A stretch of DNA of 64,000 nt from positions 441,098 through 505,097 of the forward strand of contig NZ_KE384018.1 of NCBI RefSeq assembly GCF_000423445.1, written 5' to 3'. Of this stretch, positions 18,807 through 29,358 are shown piece by piece. The number at the start of each line of letters is the position of its first letter. Positions within the stretch are counted from its first letter, which is position 1. The notes beneath the pieces were generated by a model. That model saw only the letters and a list, made by a program, of their open reading frames with translations, did not search any database and had not been told where the DNA came from. The position numbers and the translations under genes are program-made. This DNA comes from Acidipropionibacterium thoenii DSM 20276 (GTDB lineage Bacteria; Actinomycetota; Actinomycetes; Propionibacteriales; Propionibacteriaceae).

Positions 18807-18862
18807 TTCCGCTTTCGGTCAGGACAAGGCATTCGGGGCGGCCATTTTCGAGAATTAATTTC

Positions 18863-18885
18863 GGTATCCAGGGCTTGGATAAATA
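18863..18885. promoter_or_regulatory. Inverted repeat upstream of D-lactate dehydrogenase
   Basis: TATCCA-GGGCT-TGGATA, in an unusually AT-rich 150-bp gap between the dehydrogenase start and the sortase 3' end. It lies about 70-90 bases upstream of the dehydrogenase start and could be an operator. A consensus -35 element TTGACA is also present on the minus strand further upstream (near 18910). Function is inference. Confidence 0.3.
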
Positions 18886-18948
18886 CCCGGCCAAATAGGA
18901 CACGCGGACATTGTCAAAAACCGCTCGACCTGGCGCCGGGGTCGGGGG

Positions 18949-19689
18949 TCACCTGCCGGCCCACACCGGCGTCCCGTAGAAGATGATGCGAGAGGCCCAG
19001 TCGGAGGTGTCCTTGTTGTAGTCCCAGCAGATGACGATGGCGAGCATCGGCGCACCGGCGTCGTCGTAGAGGACGGTGGAATCCGGGTCGTAGTCGGCGA
19101 CCGTCACCTTGGTGCTGCGATCGAAGCGGTAGCAGACGGTGGTGCCGGAGCTGTCCGCGAGCCGGATGACGGCTCCCTTGCGCAGCTTGTTGGAGGAGTC
19201 GTAGAGCTCATTGCCCAGCGCCCCGCCCAGATGGTAGGTGTGCGTGGAGAGCACCACCTTGCCCCGGGCCGAACCCGGCCTGGGCCCCTTGTTGAACCAG
19301 GCGACGCCGCTCGGGTCGTTCTTGGGCGGTGCGGCGGCGGCCCCCGAGGAGTCCAGCCCCAGCGACAGCACGTGGGTCGAGACCTTCATCTGGTCGATCC
19401 TCAGGGTGGCCGGGGTGATCGGCCTGGGCTGGGCGGCGCACCCCGCCAACTCGCCTGCTGAGGCCGAGGCCGAGCTCGGGGTCGGGCCCGCGGGTGACGG
19501 GGTCGGCGTCGATGTCGTGGCGGGGGCCGAGGAGGGGGCCGGACTGGGCTCGCCCACCGAGGTGTGGGCGTTGCGGCTCTGGTTCCAGACCATCACCCCG
19601 CCGACGATCAGCAGCACCACAGCCACCACCAGGCCGATGATCCTGGCCGATGTGCGCCGCGCCCGGCGCGGGCCGGTCTGGTCTCTCAT
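18949..19689 (-). CDS. Class E/F-type sortase
   Basis: Membrane-anchored transpeptidase or transpeptidase-like enzyme of the actinobacterial class E/F group. 246 residues: a basic N-terminus, one membrane helix at about 17-35, a Ser/Thr/Pro-rich spacer (45-80) and a sortase beta-barrel. Likely catalytic residues are His150 (VVLSTHTYH), Cys221 (AIVICWDY) and Arg234 (ASRIIFYG). The ATG at 19689 follows GGAGGACC, with a TAGAGT box about 40 bases upstream. No sorted substrate or pilin gene is nearby, so this is a housekeeping or orphan sortase with unknown target. Confidence 0.85.
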   Translation of the reverse strand: MRDQTGPRRARRTSARIIGLVVAVVLLIVGGVMVWNQSRNAHTSVGEPSPAPSSAPATTSTPTPSPAGPTPSSASASAGELAGCAAQPRPITPATLRIDQMKVSTHVLSLGLDSSGAAAAPPKNDPSGVAWFNKGPRPGSARGKVVLSTHTYHLGGALGNELYDSSNKLRKGAVIRLADSSGTTVCYRFDRSTKVTVADYDPDSTVLYDDAGAPMLAIVICWDYNKDTSDWASRIIFYGTPVWAGR

Positions 19690-19963
19690 GATGGTGGGTC
19701 CTCCCCGGGGAGCTCGATTGCCCCAGACACTCTAGGCGGCGAGTGTGACGGGAGTCTGAACAGATCCTTGCGGTGATGGGCCGGGGGGCTTGCCGGGCCA
19801 CGGCTGGGCGGAGTAATCTTGGTAGGGCACTGTGGCCTGTGCGCTGTGTACTCGGCGGACACCGGTTCGGGATCTGGCGGGGGTACGGGCATGGCGCATC
19901 AACTGAACAGCACATCAACTGCACCGCAGTTGCCAGAACACCAACCAATCGGAGCCCTACTAC

Positions 19964-21466
19964 ATGACCTCCTCTACTGAGGCCTCCACCTCAAACCCGG
20001 TCGCAGCCAGCGACCAGCAGACTGCCGCCACCGAGACCGACACCAACTCGGTCACCGTTGACGACCTGGGCAGCCCCGAGGCCTTCATGGCCGCGGTGGA
20101 CGCCACCATCAAGTACTTCAACGACGGTGACATCGTGACCGGTACCGTCGTCAAGGTTGACCGGGACGAGGTCCTTCTCGACATCGGTTACAAGACCGAA
20201 GGCGTCATCCCCTCCAAGGAACTCTCCATCAAGCACGACGTCGACCCCTTCGAGGTCGTCCACGTCGGTGATGAGATCGAGGCCCTCGTCCAGCAGAAGG
20301 AGGACAAGGAGGGGCGTCTGATCCTGTCCAAGAAGCGGGCTCAGTACGAGCGCGCCTGGGGCACCATCGAGAAGATCAAGGATGAGGATGGCGTCGTCGA
20401 CGGCACCGTCATCGAGGTCGTCAAGGGCGGCCTGATCGTCGACATCGGCCTGCGCGGCTTCCTCCCCGCCTCCCTGGTGGAGATGCGCCGGGTCCGCGAC
20501 CTCCAGCCCTACGTGGGTCAGGAGATCGAGGCCAAGATCATCGAGCTCGACAAGAACCGCAACAATGTGGTCCTGTCGCGTCGCGCCTGGCTCGAGCAGA
20601 CCCAGTCCGAGGTCCGGCACAACTTCCTGCAGCAGCTGCAGAAGGGCCAGATCCGCAAGGGCGTCGTCTCCTCGATCGTCAACTTCGGTGCCTTCGTCGA
20701 CCTGGGCGGTGTGGACGGACTGGTCCACGTCTCCGAGCTGTCCTGGAAGCACATCGACCACCCGAGCGAGGTCGTCGAGGTCGGCCAGCCGGTCACCGTC
20801 GAGGTGCTGGACGTCGACATGGACCGCGAGCGTGTCTCGCTGTCCCTCAAGGCGACCCAGGAGGATCCGTGGCAGGCCTTCGCCCGTCTGCACCAGATCG
20901 GCCAGATCGTTCCCGGCAAGGTCACCAAGCTCGTTCCGTTCGGCGCCTTCGTGCGCGTCGAGGACGGCATCGAGGGTCTGGTGCACGTCTCCGAGCTGGC
21001 CGAGCGCCATGTCGACCTGCCTGAGCAGATCGTCTCGGTGGGTCAGGACGTGATGGTCAAGATCATCGACATCGATCTGGACCGTCGCCGCATCTCGCTG
21101 TCCCTCAAGCAGGCCAACGAGGGTGTCGACGTCAACTCCGACGAGTTCGACCCGTCGCTGTACGGCATGACGACCTCCTACGACGCCGACGGCAACTACA
21201 TCTACCCCGAGGGCTTCGATCCGGAGACCAACGAGTGGAAGCCCGGCTACGACGAGCAGCGGGTTGCCTGGGAGCAGCAGTACGCCGAGGCGCAGGCTCG
21301 CTGGGAGGCGCACAAGAAGCAGGTCGTGGCGGCCGAGGAGGCCGAGCAGGAGGCTGCGGTCTCCGGCGACTCCACCGCGAACTACTCCTCGCCGGCCCCC
21401 GGTGAGGGCTCGCTGGCCTCTGATGAGGCCCTGCAGGCGCTGCGCGACAAGCTGACCGGCAACTGA
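19964..21466 (+). CDS. rpsA: 30S ribosomal protein S1
   Basis: mRNA-binding ribosomal protein. 500 residues with four S1 OB-fold repeats, roughly 50-120, 135-200, 215-290 and 300-375 (recurrent VSELSWKHIDHP / VSELAERHVDLP motifs), then an acidic Glu/Ala-rich tail. Actinobacterial S1 proteins typically have four S1 domains, fewer than the six of E. coli, and this one matches. Because leaderless mRNAs appear common in this genome, S1 dependence may be limited to leadered transcripts; that is inference. A terminator follows. Confidence 0.96.
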   Translation: MTSSTEASTSNPVAASDQQTAATETDTNSVTVDDLGSPEAFMAAVDATIKYFNDGDIVTGTVVKVDRDEVLLDIGYKTEGVIPSKELSIKHDVDPFEVVHVGDEIEALVQQKEDKEGRLILSKKRAQYERAWGTIEKIKDEDGVVDGTVIEVVKGGLIVDIGLRGFLPASLVEMRRVRDLQPYVGQEIEAKIIELDKNRNNVVLSRRAWLEQTQSEVRHNFLQQLQKGQIRKGVVSSIVNFGAFVDLGGVDGLVHVSELSWKHIDHPSEVVEVGQPVTVEVLDVDMDRERVSLSLKATQEDPWQAFARLHQIGQIVPGKVTKLVPFGAFVRVEDGIEGLVHVSELAERHVDLPEQIVSVGQDVMVKIIDIDLDRRRISLSLKQANEGVDVNSDEFDPSLYGMTTSYDADGNYIYPEGFDPETNEWKPGYDEQRVAWEQQYAEAQARWEAHKKQVVAAEEAEQEAAVSGDSTANYSSPAPGEGSLASDEALQALRDKLTGN

Positions 21467-21490
21467 TCGGTCCGCTGAGCTGAACCATGA

Positions 21491-21525
21491 GGTGGGCCCC
21501 ATCCGATCATCGGATGGGGTCCACC
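21491..21525 (+). terminator. rpsA terminator
   Basis: Long stem GGTGGGCCCCATCCGA / TCGGATGGGGTCCACC (one G-U pair) with a 3-base loop, just before coaE. Confidence 0.8.
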
Positions 21526-21545
21526 TCTGTCTGCGAGAGGACACC

Positions 21546-22181
21546 ATGACCGCCACGGCACCCGGTGGCAGTGACCGCGACAGCCGGCACAGAGTCGCCC
21601 TCACCGGTGGCATCGCCTCCGGTAAGTCCACCGTGAGTCGGCTGCTGGCCGGCCACGGCGCGCTGGTGATCGACTACGACCTGCTCTCCCACCAGGTGGT
21701 GGCCCCCGGCACCCGCGGGCTGGACGCCGTCATCGCGGCCTTCGGCCCCGGCGTCCGGGCCCCGGACGGCACCCTGGACAGGGCTGCGCTGGCGGGCCTG
21801 GTGTTCTCCGATCCGGTCGGCAGACGCCGGCTGGAATCGATCCTGCACCCCCTGGTCGAGGCCGAGGCGACCCGCATCGAGGCCTCGGCGCCGGCGGACC
21901 GCATCGTGATCCACGATCTGCCGCTGCTCATCGAGACCGGCCGGGCAGCCGACTTCGACGTCATCCTGGTCACCGATATCTCCCCCCAGGAGCAGATCCG
22001 CCGAGCGATGTCCCGCGACCGGATGTCCGAGTCCCAGGCCCGCGCCCGGCTGGCCGCCCAGGCCGACAGGGCCCAGCGCAGAGCCGTCGCCGACATCCTC
22101 ATCGACACCTCCGGGCCGCTGGATGCGCTGCCCGGCATCGTCGACGGTGTCTGGCAGCGGCTGTGCGCGCTGCTGGATTGA
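21546..22181 (+). CDS. coaE: Dephospho-CoA kinase
   Basis: Final step of coenzyme A synthesis. 211 residues: P-loop ALTGGIASGKSTVSRLL near residue 20, IDYDLLSHQVVAPGT with the substrate-binding aspartates, LHPLVEAEA, and the lid segment RRAMSRDRMSESQARARL. The ATG at 21546 follows AGAGGA; an earlier in-frame start at 21492 lies inside the rpsA terminator and is rejected. It lacks the extra C-terminal domain found in mycobacterial CoaE. Confidence 0.96.
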   Translation: MTATAPGGSDRDSRHRVALTGGIASGKSTVSRLLAGHGALVIDYDLLSHQVVAPGTRGLDAVIAAFGPGVRAPDGTLDRAALAGLVFSDPVGRRRLESILHPLVEAEATRIEASAPADRIVIHDLPLLIETGRAADFDVILVTDISPQEQIRRAMSRDRMSESQARARLAAQADRAQRRAVADILIDTSGPLDALPGIVDGVWQRLCALLD

Positions 22182-22193
22182 GCTGTCGGGAAA

Positions 22194-22216
22194 GTGTCGG
22201 TGGGCCCGCCTAGGGT
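22194..22216 (+). promoter_or_regulatory. uvrB promoter, RecA-independent DNA-damage (PafBC-type) motif
   Basis: GTGTCGGTG-N8-TAGGGT matches TTGTCRGTG-N8-TANNNT except for the first base. The -10 ends 7 bases before the uvrB ATG; a GGAGG within that gap could also act as a ribosome binding site on a slightly longer transcript. Confidence 0.75.
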
Positions 22217-22223
22217 GGAGGTC

Positions 22224-24311
22224 ATGCGTCCTGTCTCCGACATCACCCGCCGGGTGGCCCCCTTCCACGTCGTCAGCGATTTCGAGCCCTCCGGCGATCA
22301 GCCGAAGGCCATCGACGAGCTGGAGAAGAGGCTGAAGGCAGGGGAGCAGAACGTCGTCCTGCTGGGGGCCACCGGTACCGGCAAGACGGCCACCGTCGCC
22401 TGGCTGGCCGAGCGGGTGCAGCGCCCGATGCTGGTGATGCAGCCCAACAAGACGCTGGCCGCGCAGTTCGCCCAGGAGCTGCGGACCTTCTTCCCCGACA
22501 ACGCCGTCGAGTACTTCGTCTCCTACTACGACTACTACCAGCCCGAGGCCTACATCCCCCAGTCCGACACCTATATCGAGAAGGACTCCAGCCTCAACGA
22601 GGAGGTCGAGAGGCTGCGCCACTCGGCGACCAACTCGCTGCTGACCCGTCGTGACGTCATCGTGGTGGCCACCGTCTCGGCGATCTACGGTCTGGGCACC
22701 CCCCAGGAGTACGTCGACCGGATGGTGACGCTGAGAGTCGGCGACGAGTGGGACCGCGACAAGCTGCTGCGCCAGCTGGTCACCGAGCAGTACACCCGCA
22801 ACGACATCGCCGGCGAGCGCGGCACCTTCCGGGTGCACGGGGACACCCTGGAGATCTTCCCGATGTACGAGGAGAACGCCTTGCGGGTGGAGTTCTTCGG
22901 CGACGAGATCGAGGCGCTGACCACCCTCCAACCGCTCACCGGGGAGATCGTCAGCGAGGACCAGGAGGTCTACGTCTTCCCCGCCACCCACTACGTGGCC
23001 GGCCCCGAGCGGATGGAACGGGCCATCACCGGGATCGAGAAGGAGCTCGAGGAGAGGCTGGCGGTGCTGGAGCGCGATGGCAAGCTGCTGGAGGCCCAGC
23101 GGCTCAAGATGCGCACCCACTACGACATCGAGATGATGCGCCAGGTCGGATCCTGCGCCGGGATCGAGAACTACTCGCGGCACATCGACGGTCGCGAGCC
23201 CGGTTCGGCCCCGAACTGCCTGCTGGACTACTTCCCCGAGGACTTCCTGCTGGTGGTCGACGAGTCCCATGTCACCATCCCGCAGATCGGCGGGATGTAC
23301 GAGGGGGACATGAGCCGCAAGCGCACCCTGGTCGAGCACGGTTTCAGGCTGCCCAGCGCGATGGACAACCGGCCGCTGAAGTTCGACGAGTTCGTCAAGC
23401 GGATCGGCCAGACCGTCTACCTGTCGGCCACCCCGGGGCCCTATGAGACCGAACGGGCCGACGGCGTCGTCGAGCAGATCATCCGCCCCACCGGCCTGGT
23501 CGACCCGCAGATCATCGTGAAATCCACCAAGGGTCAGATCGACGACCTGATGGCCGAGATCCGGATCCGGGTCGACAAGCAGGAGCGGGTGCTGGTCACC
23601 ACTCTCACCAAGAAGATGGCCGAGGACCTCACCGACTACCTGATGGAGCACGGTATCCGGACCCGCTACCTGCACTCGGAGATCGACACCCTCAAACGCA
23701 TCGAGCTGCTGCGCCAGCTGAGAATGGGGGAGTACGACGTGCTGGTCGGCATCAACCTGCTGCGAGAGGGGCTGGATCTCCCGGAGGTCTCCCTGGTGGC
23801 CATCCTGGACGCCGACAAGGAGGGTTTCCTGCGCTCGGAGCGCTCCCTGATCCAGACCGTCGGCCGGGCGGCGAGGAATGTCAACGGCGAGGTCCACATG
23901 TACGCCGACCAGATCACCGACTCGATGCAGGTGGCGATCGACGAGACCAACCGGCGTCGCGAGATCCAGATCGCCTACAACACCGAGCACGGAATCGACC
24001 CGCAGCCGTTGCGCAAGAAGATCGGCGACATCACCGAGATGCTGGCCCGCGAGGACGCCGACACCGACGCCCTGGTCTCCTCGGTGACCGGCGGGCGCAG
24101 CGCGGGCTCCGATGCCGCCGGGATGGAGGGACGCCGCAATCTCGACACCTCCTCGATGGCCGCCTCCCAGCTCGGCGACCTCATCGTCGAGCTCAGCTCG
24201 GAGATGCGCCAGGCCGCCGGCGAGCTGAAGTTCGAGGTGGCGGCCCGGCTGCGCGACGAGATCGCCGACCTCAAGCAGGAGCTGCGCCAGATGGTGGAGG
24301 CGGCCAAGTAG
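22224..24311 (+). CDS. uvrB: UvrB, excinuclease ABC subunit B
   Basis: Damage-verification helicase of nucleotide excision repair; loaded by UvrA, then recruits UvrC. 695 residues: Walker [12 protein letters not shown] near residue 48, the beta-hairpin [13 protein letters not shown] that clamps the damaged strand, helicase motifs ([36 protein letters not shown]) and a C-terminal UVR domain ([18 protein letters not shown]) for UvrC contact. The ATG at 22224 follows GGTGGAGGT and the damage-inducible promoter. Confidence 0.98.
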   Translation: MRPVSDITRRVAPFHVVSDFEPSGDQPKAIDELEKRLKAGEQNVVLLGATGTGKTATVAWLAERVQRPMLVMQPNKTLAAQFAQELRTFFPDNAVEYFVSYYDYYQPEAYIPQSDTYIEKDSSLNEEVERLRHSATNSLLTRRDVIVVATVSAIYGLGTPQEYVDRMVTLRVGDEWDRDKLLRQLVTEQYTRNDIAGERGTFRVHGDTLEIFPMYEENALRVEFFGDEIEALTTLQPLTGEIVSEDQEVYVFPATHYVAGPERMERAITGIEKELEERLAVLERDGKLLEAQRLKMRTHYDIEMMRQVGSCAGIENYSRHIDGREPGSAPNCLLDYFPEDFLLVVDESHVTIPQIGGMYEGDMSRKRTLVEHGFRLPSAMDNRPLKFDEFVKRIGQTVYLSATPGPYETERADGVVEQIIRPTGLVDPQIIVKSTKGQIDDLMAEIRIRVDKQERVLVTTLTKKMAEDLTDYLMEHGIRTRYLHSEIDTLKRIELLRQLRMGEYDVLVGINLLREGLDLPEVSLVAILDADKEGFLRSERSLIQTVGRAARNVNGEVHMYADQITDSMQVAIDETNRRREIQIAYNTEHGIDPQPLRKKIGDITEMLAREDADTDALVSSVTGGRSAGSDAAGMEGRRNLDTSSMAASQLGDLIVELSSEMRQAAGELKFEVAARLRDEIADLKQELRQMVEAAK

Positions 24312-24371
24312 TGTTCTCCGGGCGGGGGTCGCAGGATCCTCTCATCCCCGCACGGCTATCTGGAGGTTCGG

Positions 24372-25382
24372 GTGCAGGTTCATCTCTATGTCTGGGTCAT
24401 CACCATCGTCGTGATGGTGGGGCTGCTGCTCGCCGACGCCCTGATCCTGGGGCGGCGTCCCCACATGCCGACGATGAAGGAGTGCACCTTCTTCATCGGC
24501 CTCTATGTGGGCCTTGCGATCCTCTTCGGACTGGGGGTGACGCTCCTGCAGGGGGCCGAGCACGGCAAGGAGTTCTACGCCGTCTGGCTCACCGAGTACA
24601 GCCTGTCGCTGGACAACCTGTTCATCTTCATCATCATCATGAACAAGTTCAAGGTGCCGGGCTATCTGCAGCAGTTCACGCTGCTGGTGGGGATCATGGC
24701 CGCGCTGGTCTTCCGCGGGGTCTTCATCGGGCTGGGTCAGGTGGTTCTCAACGCCTGGTCCTGGGTCTTCTTCATCTTCGGTGCCTTCCTGCTGTACTCG
24801 GCGATCGGGTTGCTGCGCGACTTCTTCAGGAAGGACTCGCAGTCGGAGGACGAGGACGCCGCCGAGAACGCCGTGACCCGCTGGATGAGCCGCAAGCTGC
24901 CGACCACCGGGGACTACCGCGGCACCTCGTTCGTGGTCCGTCAGGAGGGCAGGGTGCTGGTGACATCGCTGTTCACCGTCGTCATCGCGCTGAGCACCGC
25001 AGATCTCATCTTCGCCCTGGACTCGATCCCGGCCAGCTACGGGCTCACCAGTGAGGCCTATCTCATCTTCACCGCCAATGTCTTCGCCCTGATGGGGCTG
25101 CGCCAGCTGTACTTCCTGCTGGGCAATCTGCTGCACCGGCTGGTCTACCTGCCGCTGGGGCTGTCAGTGATCCTGGGGTTCATCTCGGTCAAGCTGATCC
25201 TGCACGCCCTCAACCACTACGGGCTGACCATGAAGTGGTTCGGCCGCCACGCCGAGATCTCCACCGAGATCTCCTTGGCGGTGATCGTCGGCACCCTGGC
25301 GGTGACGGCGGTGGCCAGCATGCTGCGCTCCCGGCAGCTGGGCCGCGGCCAGCACTCCGACTCCCCGACGACTCAGGACTGA
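24372..25382 (+). CDS. TerC-family integral membrane protein
   Basis: Multi-pass membrane protein of the TerC/Alx family, implicated in metal (Mn2+) efflux, metalation of secreted proteins and tellurite resistance. 336 residues with about eight or nine transmembrane segments and the two acidic family motifs EYSLSLDNLFIF and FALDSIPA. The GTG at 24372 is preceded by GGAGGTTCGG. No manganese riboswitch-like element was seen in the 60-bp leader. It is 60 bases downstream of uvrB and may be cotranscribed. Confidence 0.9.
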   Translation: MQVHLYVWVITIVVMVGLLLADALILGRRPHMPTMKECTFFIGLYVGLAILFGLGVTLLQGAEHGKEFYAVWLTEYSLSLDNLFIFIIIMNKFKVPGYLQQFTLLVGIMAALVFRGVFIGLGQVVLNAWSWVFFIFGAFLLYSAIGLLRDFFRKDSQSEDEDAAENAVTRWMSRKLPTTGDYRGTSFVVRQEGRVLVTSLFTVVIALSTADLIFALDSIPASYGLTSEAYLIFTANVFALMGLRQLYFLLGNLLHRLVYLPLGLSVILGFISVKLILHALNHYGLTMKWFGRHAEISTEISLAVIVGTLAVTAVASMLRSRQLGRGQHSDSPTTQD

Positions 25383-25385
25383 CCC

Positions 25386-26129
25386 TCAGCCCAGCAACGG
25401 GATCGCGAGGTTCTGGACCCCGCGCAGCTCCTCGGGGCCGGTGCGGCCCGACAGCCAACCGGCCAGCGCGGCGTCCGACCCCCGCACAGTGGGGGCGTAA
25501 CCCGAACCGCCGATCCGGTCGGTGAGACCGGTGTCGCTGAGGATCCGCATGGCAGGAATGGTGGCCCGGCCACGCAGCCGGAAGCACACCCAGGCCAGCA
25601 GCCAGCCGGCCGCGTCGGGGCAGATGTCCGACAGCGAGAAGCCGACATCCAGGTCGAGATGGTGCAGCAGCACCTCGGCGAGCCGGGCGGTGGCCAGTTG
25701 GCCGGAGTCGATCTCCAGACCGGGTGCCAGCTCCACGGTGGTCATCGGGGGCAACGCCTCCAGCAGGTCGAAGGCCTCGTGGAGGCGTCCCGCACTGGTG
25801 TCCAGGTCGATCTGAAGGGCCAGCCCGTCGCGCTCGGATCCGCGTTCGATCTCCTGGTCGCGTTCGGCCCGGGAGTCGTACATCGGCACCTGCCGGTCCT
25901 CGGCCAGTCCGCTGACCACTCGGGTGAAGGCGTCGGCATTGCGGGCCAGATGGGTGGCGACATGGGCACGGGTCCAACCCGGCAGCCGGCTGGGGGACTG
26001 CCACTGCTCCTCGGAGATCCCCATGGTGGATCCGAGCAGCCGCTGGGTGGCCTCCAATTTGGCGGCGCGGATCTCGTCGGTTCCGGCGCTGATGTGCAAT
26101 GCGCTGGTTCTGGTCGAGTCCGAGGTCAT
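25386..26129 (-). CDS. Maleylpyruvate-isomerase-family mycothiol-dependent enzyme
   Basis: Member of the DinB-like metalloenzyme family that uses mycothiol, the actinobacterial thiol, as cofactor. 247 residues with the N-terminal motif SRLPGWTRAHVATHLARNADA (metal-binding His), a second metal region ARLAEVLLHHLDLDVG, and a C-terminal domain. The actual substrate is unknown; family members include maleylpyruvate isomerase and thiol transferases. The ATG at 26129 lies 7 bases from a TAGGTT -10 (26137-26142), so the mRNA is probably leaderless. Divergent from uvrA. Confidence 0.87.
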   Translation of the reverse strand: MTSDSTRTSALHISAGTDEIRAAKLEATQRLLGSTMGISEEQWQSPSRLPGWTRAHVATHLARNADAFTRVVSGLAEDRQVPMYDSRAERDQEIERGSERDGLALQIDLDTSAGRLHEAFDLLEALPPMTTVELAPGLEIDSGQLATARLAEVLLHHLDLDVGFSLSDICPDAAGWLLAWVCFRLRGRATIPAMRILSDTGLTDRIGGSGYAPTVRGSDAALAGWLSGRTGPEELRGVQNLAIPLLG

Positions 26130-26136
26130 GGCCCCC

Positions 26137-26142
26137 AACCTA
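26137..26142 (-). promoter_or_regulatory. -10 box of the mycothiol-dependent enzyme gene, leaderless
   Basis: TAGGTT on the minus strand, ending 7 bases before the ATG at 26129. Confidence 0.6.
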
Positions 26143-26254
26143 GTGCGCCTGACCGGATGCCACGACGCCGGATCCCGATTGCGTACCTTCTCAGCTGCCA
26201 TCCACGGCTGATTCACAGGCCGTCGGAAGGGTCGCGGAGCAGGCTCGGCCGGAA

Positions 26255-26277
26255 CTGTCGGTGCCGCCACATACGAT
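26255..26277 (+). promoter_or_regulatory. uvrA promoter, RecA-independent DNA-damage (PafBC-type) motif
   Basis: CTGTCGGTG-N8-TACGAT, one base from TTGTCRGTG-N8-TANNNT. The -10 ends 7 bases before the GTG at 26285, giving a leaderless mRNA. Confidence 0.8.
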
Positions 26278-26284
26278 GTCTCCC

Positions 26285-29254
26285 GTGAGTGATCGCATCA
26301 TCATCCGGGGTGCCCGTGAGCACAATCTGCGCAACGTGAGTCTGTCTCTGCCGCGTGACGCCATGATCGTGTTCACCGGGTTGTCCGGGTCCGGCAAGTC
26401 GTCGCTGGCCTTCGACACCATCTTCGCCGAGGGCCAGCGCAGATATGTCGAGTCCCTGTCGGCCTACGCCCGCCAGTTCCTCGGCCAGATGGACAAGCCG
26501 GACGTCGACTTCATCGAGGGGCTGTCCCCGGCGGTCTCGATCGACCAGAAGTCCACCTCCCGCAATCCGCGCTCCACCGTCGGCACGATCACCGAGATCC
26601 ACGACTACCTGCGTCTGCTGTGGGCCCGGATCGGGGTGCCGCACTGCCCGGTGTGCGGGGAGAGGATCTCCCGTCAGACCCCCCAGCAGATCGTCGACCA
26701 GCTGATGGCGCTGCCGGAGAGGACCCGGCTGCAGGTGCTGGCCCCGGTCGTCCAGGGCCGCAAGGGGGAGTTCGTCGAACTGTTCCGTCAGCTGGTGACC
26801 GATGGCTACACCCGGGTGAGGGTCGACGATCAGGTGTACCGGTTGGACGATCCTCCGGCCCTGGACAAGAAGCGCAAGCACAATGTCGAGGTGGTGGTCG
26901 ACCGGATCTCCATCAAGGGCTCGGCCAAGCAGCGTCTCACCGAGTCGGTGGAGTCGGCACTGGGGCTGGCCCACGGTCTGGTGGCGATCGACTTCGTGGA
27001 CCGTGAGGAGAGCGCCCCCGACCGGATTCGCCGGTTCTCCGAGAACATGGCCTGCCCCAACCAGCACGACATCGACATCGACGAGCTGGAGCCTCGGCAG
27101 TTCTCCTTCAACGGTCCCTGGGGGGCCTGCCCGGAGTGCTCGGGGCTGGGCACCACTCTGGAGGTCGATCCGGACCTGGTGGTTCCCGATCGGGGGTTGA
27201 GCCTGTCCGACGGGGCGATCGCCGCCTGGTCGACGCCGCAGGTCGCCAACCACTACCGGCACGTCTTCGAGGCCCTCGGCCACTCGAACGGCTTCGATCC
27301 GGACGTCCCCTGGGATCAGCTGCCGTCCCGGGCGCAGGCCCTGGTGCTGCACGGCGACGGCGACCCGGTGATGATCAGCTACCGCAACCGGTTCGGCCGG
27401 CTGCGCAGCTACTCCCAGAACTACGAGGGCGTGATGCACTACGTGCGGCGCCGCTACGACGAGGCCGAGACCGACTCGGCCCGGGCGCGCTGGGGGGCCT
27501 ATCTGCGCGAGAGCCCCTGCCCGGCCTGCGGTGGCAGGAGGCTCAAGCCCGCCAGTCTGGCGGTGACGGTGGGGGGCAGGAATATCGCCGAGGTCTCCGA
27601 CATGTCGATCGCCGAGGCCTGGGAGTTCCTGGAGTCGCTGGAACTGTCCGCCCGCGAGGCCACCATCTCGCAGCGGGTGGTCAAGGAGGTGCGGGCCCGG
27701 CTGAGATTCCTGGTCGACGTCGGCCTGGACTATCTCACCCTGTCCCGCTCGGCGGGGTCGCTGTCGGGCGGAGAGGCCCAGCGGATCCGGCTGGCCACCC
27801 AGATCGGATCGGGACTGGTCGGGGTGCTCTACGTCCTCGACGAGCCCTCCATCGGACTGCACCAGCGCGACAACCGGCGTCTCATCGAGACCCTCCTGAA
27901 GCTGCGCGATCTGGGCAACACGCTGATCGTGGTGGAGCATGACGAGGACACCATCAGAGTCGCCGACTGGGTGGTCGACGTCGGCCCCGGAGCCGGCGAG
28001 CACGGCGGCAAGGTGGTGGTCTCCGGGCCGGTCTCCGAACTGATGGACAATCCGGAGTCCATCACCGGGGCCTATCTGTCGGGGCGCCGTTGCATCCCGC
28101 TGCCGGCCGAGCGCCGTCCCCGCACCGGCCGTGACGTGGTGGTGCGCGGGGCCCGGCAGAACAACCTTCGCGGTATCGACGTGTCCTTCCCGCTCGGCCA
28201 GCTGGTGGTCGTCACCGGGGTGAGCGGATCGGGCAAGTCCACCCTGGTGAACCAGATTCTGTTCCGTTCGCTGTCCCATCAGATCCAGGGCTCCCGGGCG
28301 GTGCCCGGCCGGCACGACACCGTCGAGGGGGTGCACAACGTCGACAAGGTGATCCACGTCGACCAGACCCCGATCGGGCGCACCCCGCGCTCCAACCCGG
28401 CGACCTACACCGGCGTCTTCGACAAGATCCGGGCGCTCTTCGCCCAGACACCCGAGGCCAAGGTGCGCGGCTACCTGCAGGGGCGGTTCTCGTTCAACGT
28501 CAAAGGCGGGCGCTGCGAGAACTGTCAGGGCGACGGCACCATCAAGATCGAGATGAATTTCCTTCCCGATGTCTACGTGCCCTGCGAGGTGTGCCACGGC
28601 GCCCGGTACAACCGGGAGACCCTGGAGGTGCACTACAAGGGCAGGACCATCGCCGAGGTGCTGGACATGCCGATCGAGGAGGCGGCGGTCTTCTTCGAGC
28701 CGATCCAGGCGATCCACCGCCACCTGAAGACCCTGGTCGAGGTGGGGCTCGGCTATGTCCGGCTCGGTCAGCCGGCGACCACCTTGTCAGGTGGTGAGGC
28801 GCAGCGGGTGAAGCTGGCCTCCGAGCTGGCCCGCCGGTCGACCGGAAACACCCTCTATGTCCTCGACGAGCCGACCACCGGGCTGCACTTCGAGGACATC
28901 CGCAAGCTGCTCGCGGTGCTGGGCAAGCTGGTCGATCAGGGCAACTCGGTGATCGTCATCGAGCACAACCTGGATGTCGTCAAGACCGCTGACTGGCTCA
29001 TCGACATGGGGCCTGAGGGGGGGTCTGGGGGCGGCACGGTGGTGGTCGAGGGGACCCCGGAGGAGGTCGCCGACTGCCCGGCCTCCTACACCGGGCAGTA
29101 CCTCAAGGAGGTGCTGGCCGGCCATCGGGTGCCGGTGGGCGACCAGCCGGTGCTCATCGCACCGGTGGCGGCGAAGAAGGCCGCCAGGAAGGCTTCCAGC
29201 CGCGAGAGCACGGCGAGCACGTCCGGCAGGTCACGGTCCCGCAAGGCCTCCTGA
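26285..29254 (+). CDS. uvrA: UvrA, excinuclease ABC subunit A
   Basis: Damage-sensing ABC ATPase dimer of nucleotide excision repair. 989 residues with two ABC cassettes: Walker [14 protein letters not shown] and [13 protein letters not shown], signature motifs [12 protein letters not shown] and [12 protein letters not shown]. Zinc modules include [17 protein letters not shown] and [16 protein letters not shown]...[10 protein letters not shown]. The tail is Lys/Ser-rich ([12 protein letters not shown]). The GTG at 26285 ([15 protein letters not shown]) fits the family and the leaderless promoter; ATG 26276 is an alternative but lies inside the -10 region. Confidence 0.98.
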   Translation: MSDRIIIRGAREHNLRNVSLSLPRDAMIVFTGLSGSGKSSLAFDTIFAEGQRRYVESLSAYARQFLGQMDKPDVDFIEGLSPAVSIDQKSTSRNPRSTVGTITEIHDYLRLLWARIGVPHCPVCGERISRQTPQQIVDQLMALPERTRLQVLAPVVQGRKGEFVELFRQLVTDGYTRVRVDDQVYRLDDPPALDKKRKHNVEVVVDRISIKGSAKQRLTESVESALGLAHGLVAIDFVDREESAPDRIRRFSENMACPNQHDIDIDELEPRQFSFNGPWGACPECSGLGTTLEVDPDLVVPDRGLSLSDGAIAAWSTPQVANHYRHVFEALGHSNGFDPDVPWDQLPSRAQALVLHGDGDPVMISYRNRFGRLRSYSQNYEGVMHYVRRRYDEAETDSARARWGAYLRESPCPACGGRRLKPASLAVTVGGRNIAEVSDMSIAEAWEFLESLELSAREATISQRVVKEVRARLRFLVDVGLDYLTLSRSAGSLSGGEAQRIRLATQIGSGLVGVLYVLDEPSIGLHQRDNRRLIETLLKLRDLGNTLIVVEHDEDTIRVADWVVDVGPGAGEHGGKVVVSGPVSELMDNPESITGAYLSGRRCIPLPAERRPRTGRDVVVRGARQNNLRGIDVSFPLGQLVVVTGVSGSGKSTLVNQILFRSLSHQIQGSRAVPGRHDTVEGVHNVDKVIHVDQTPIGRTPRSNPATYTGVFDKIRALFAQTPEAKVRGYLQGRFSFNVKGGRCENCQGDGTIKIEMNFLPDVYVPCEVCHGARYNRETLEVHYKGRTIAEVLDMPIEEAAVFFEPIQAIHRHLKTLVEVGLGYVRLGQPATTLSGGEAQRVKLASELARRSTGNTLYVLDEPTTGLHFEDIRKLLAVLGKLVDQGNSVIVIEHNLDVVKTADWLIDMGPEGGSGGGTVVVEGTPEEVADCPASYTGQYLKEVLAGHRVPVGDQPVLIAPVAAKKAARKASSRESTASTSGRSRSRKAS

Positions 29255-29290
29255 CCGTCTCCTCCCTCTCCTCCCTTTCCCCTTCTTCCC

Positions 29291-29358
29291 GCGTTGATCC
29301 AGTAACTCCTCGTTGATCCCGTTGCATGAGGATCAACGAGGAGTTACTGGATCAACGC
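29291..29358. repeat. Palindromic repeat, copy 1
   Basis: Perfect palindrome: 29-bp arms (29291-29319 and 29330-29358) around the loop CGTTGCATGA. Each arm contains GTTGATCC twice, separated by AGTAACTCCTC. It lies just after uvrA, and its right arm supplies the TGA stop of the minus-strand AbiEi-like gene. A second copy is at 30462-30528 in the same orientation (same loop). It is AT-richer than its surroundings and lacks a U tract, so it does not look like an ordinary terminator. Confidence 0.95.

Noticed and set aside
21507..23990. 827-codon minus-strand frame opposite coaE and uvrB
   Set aside because: No recognisable domain, no promoter or ribosome binding site, and fully overlapped by well-supported coaE and uvrB.
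24312..24371. Manganese (yybP-ykoY) riboswitch before the TerC gene
   Set aside because: The 60-base leader is too short and lacks the conserved loops.
26213..28723. 836-codon minus-strand frame opposite uvrA
   Set aside because: Low-complexity shadow of uvrA in the complementary frame.
29291..29358. Palindrome copy 1 as an ordinary uvrA terminator
   Set aside because: No U tract follows, the arms are far longer and less GC-rich than the other terminators here, and an almost identical copy lies 1.1 kb away in the same orientation.
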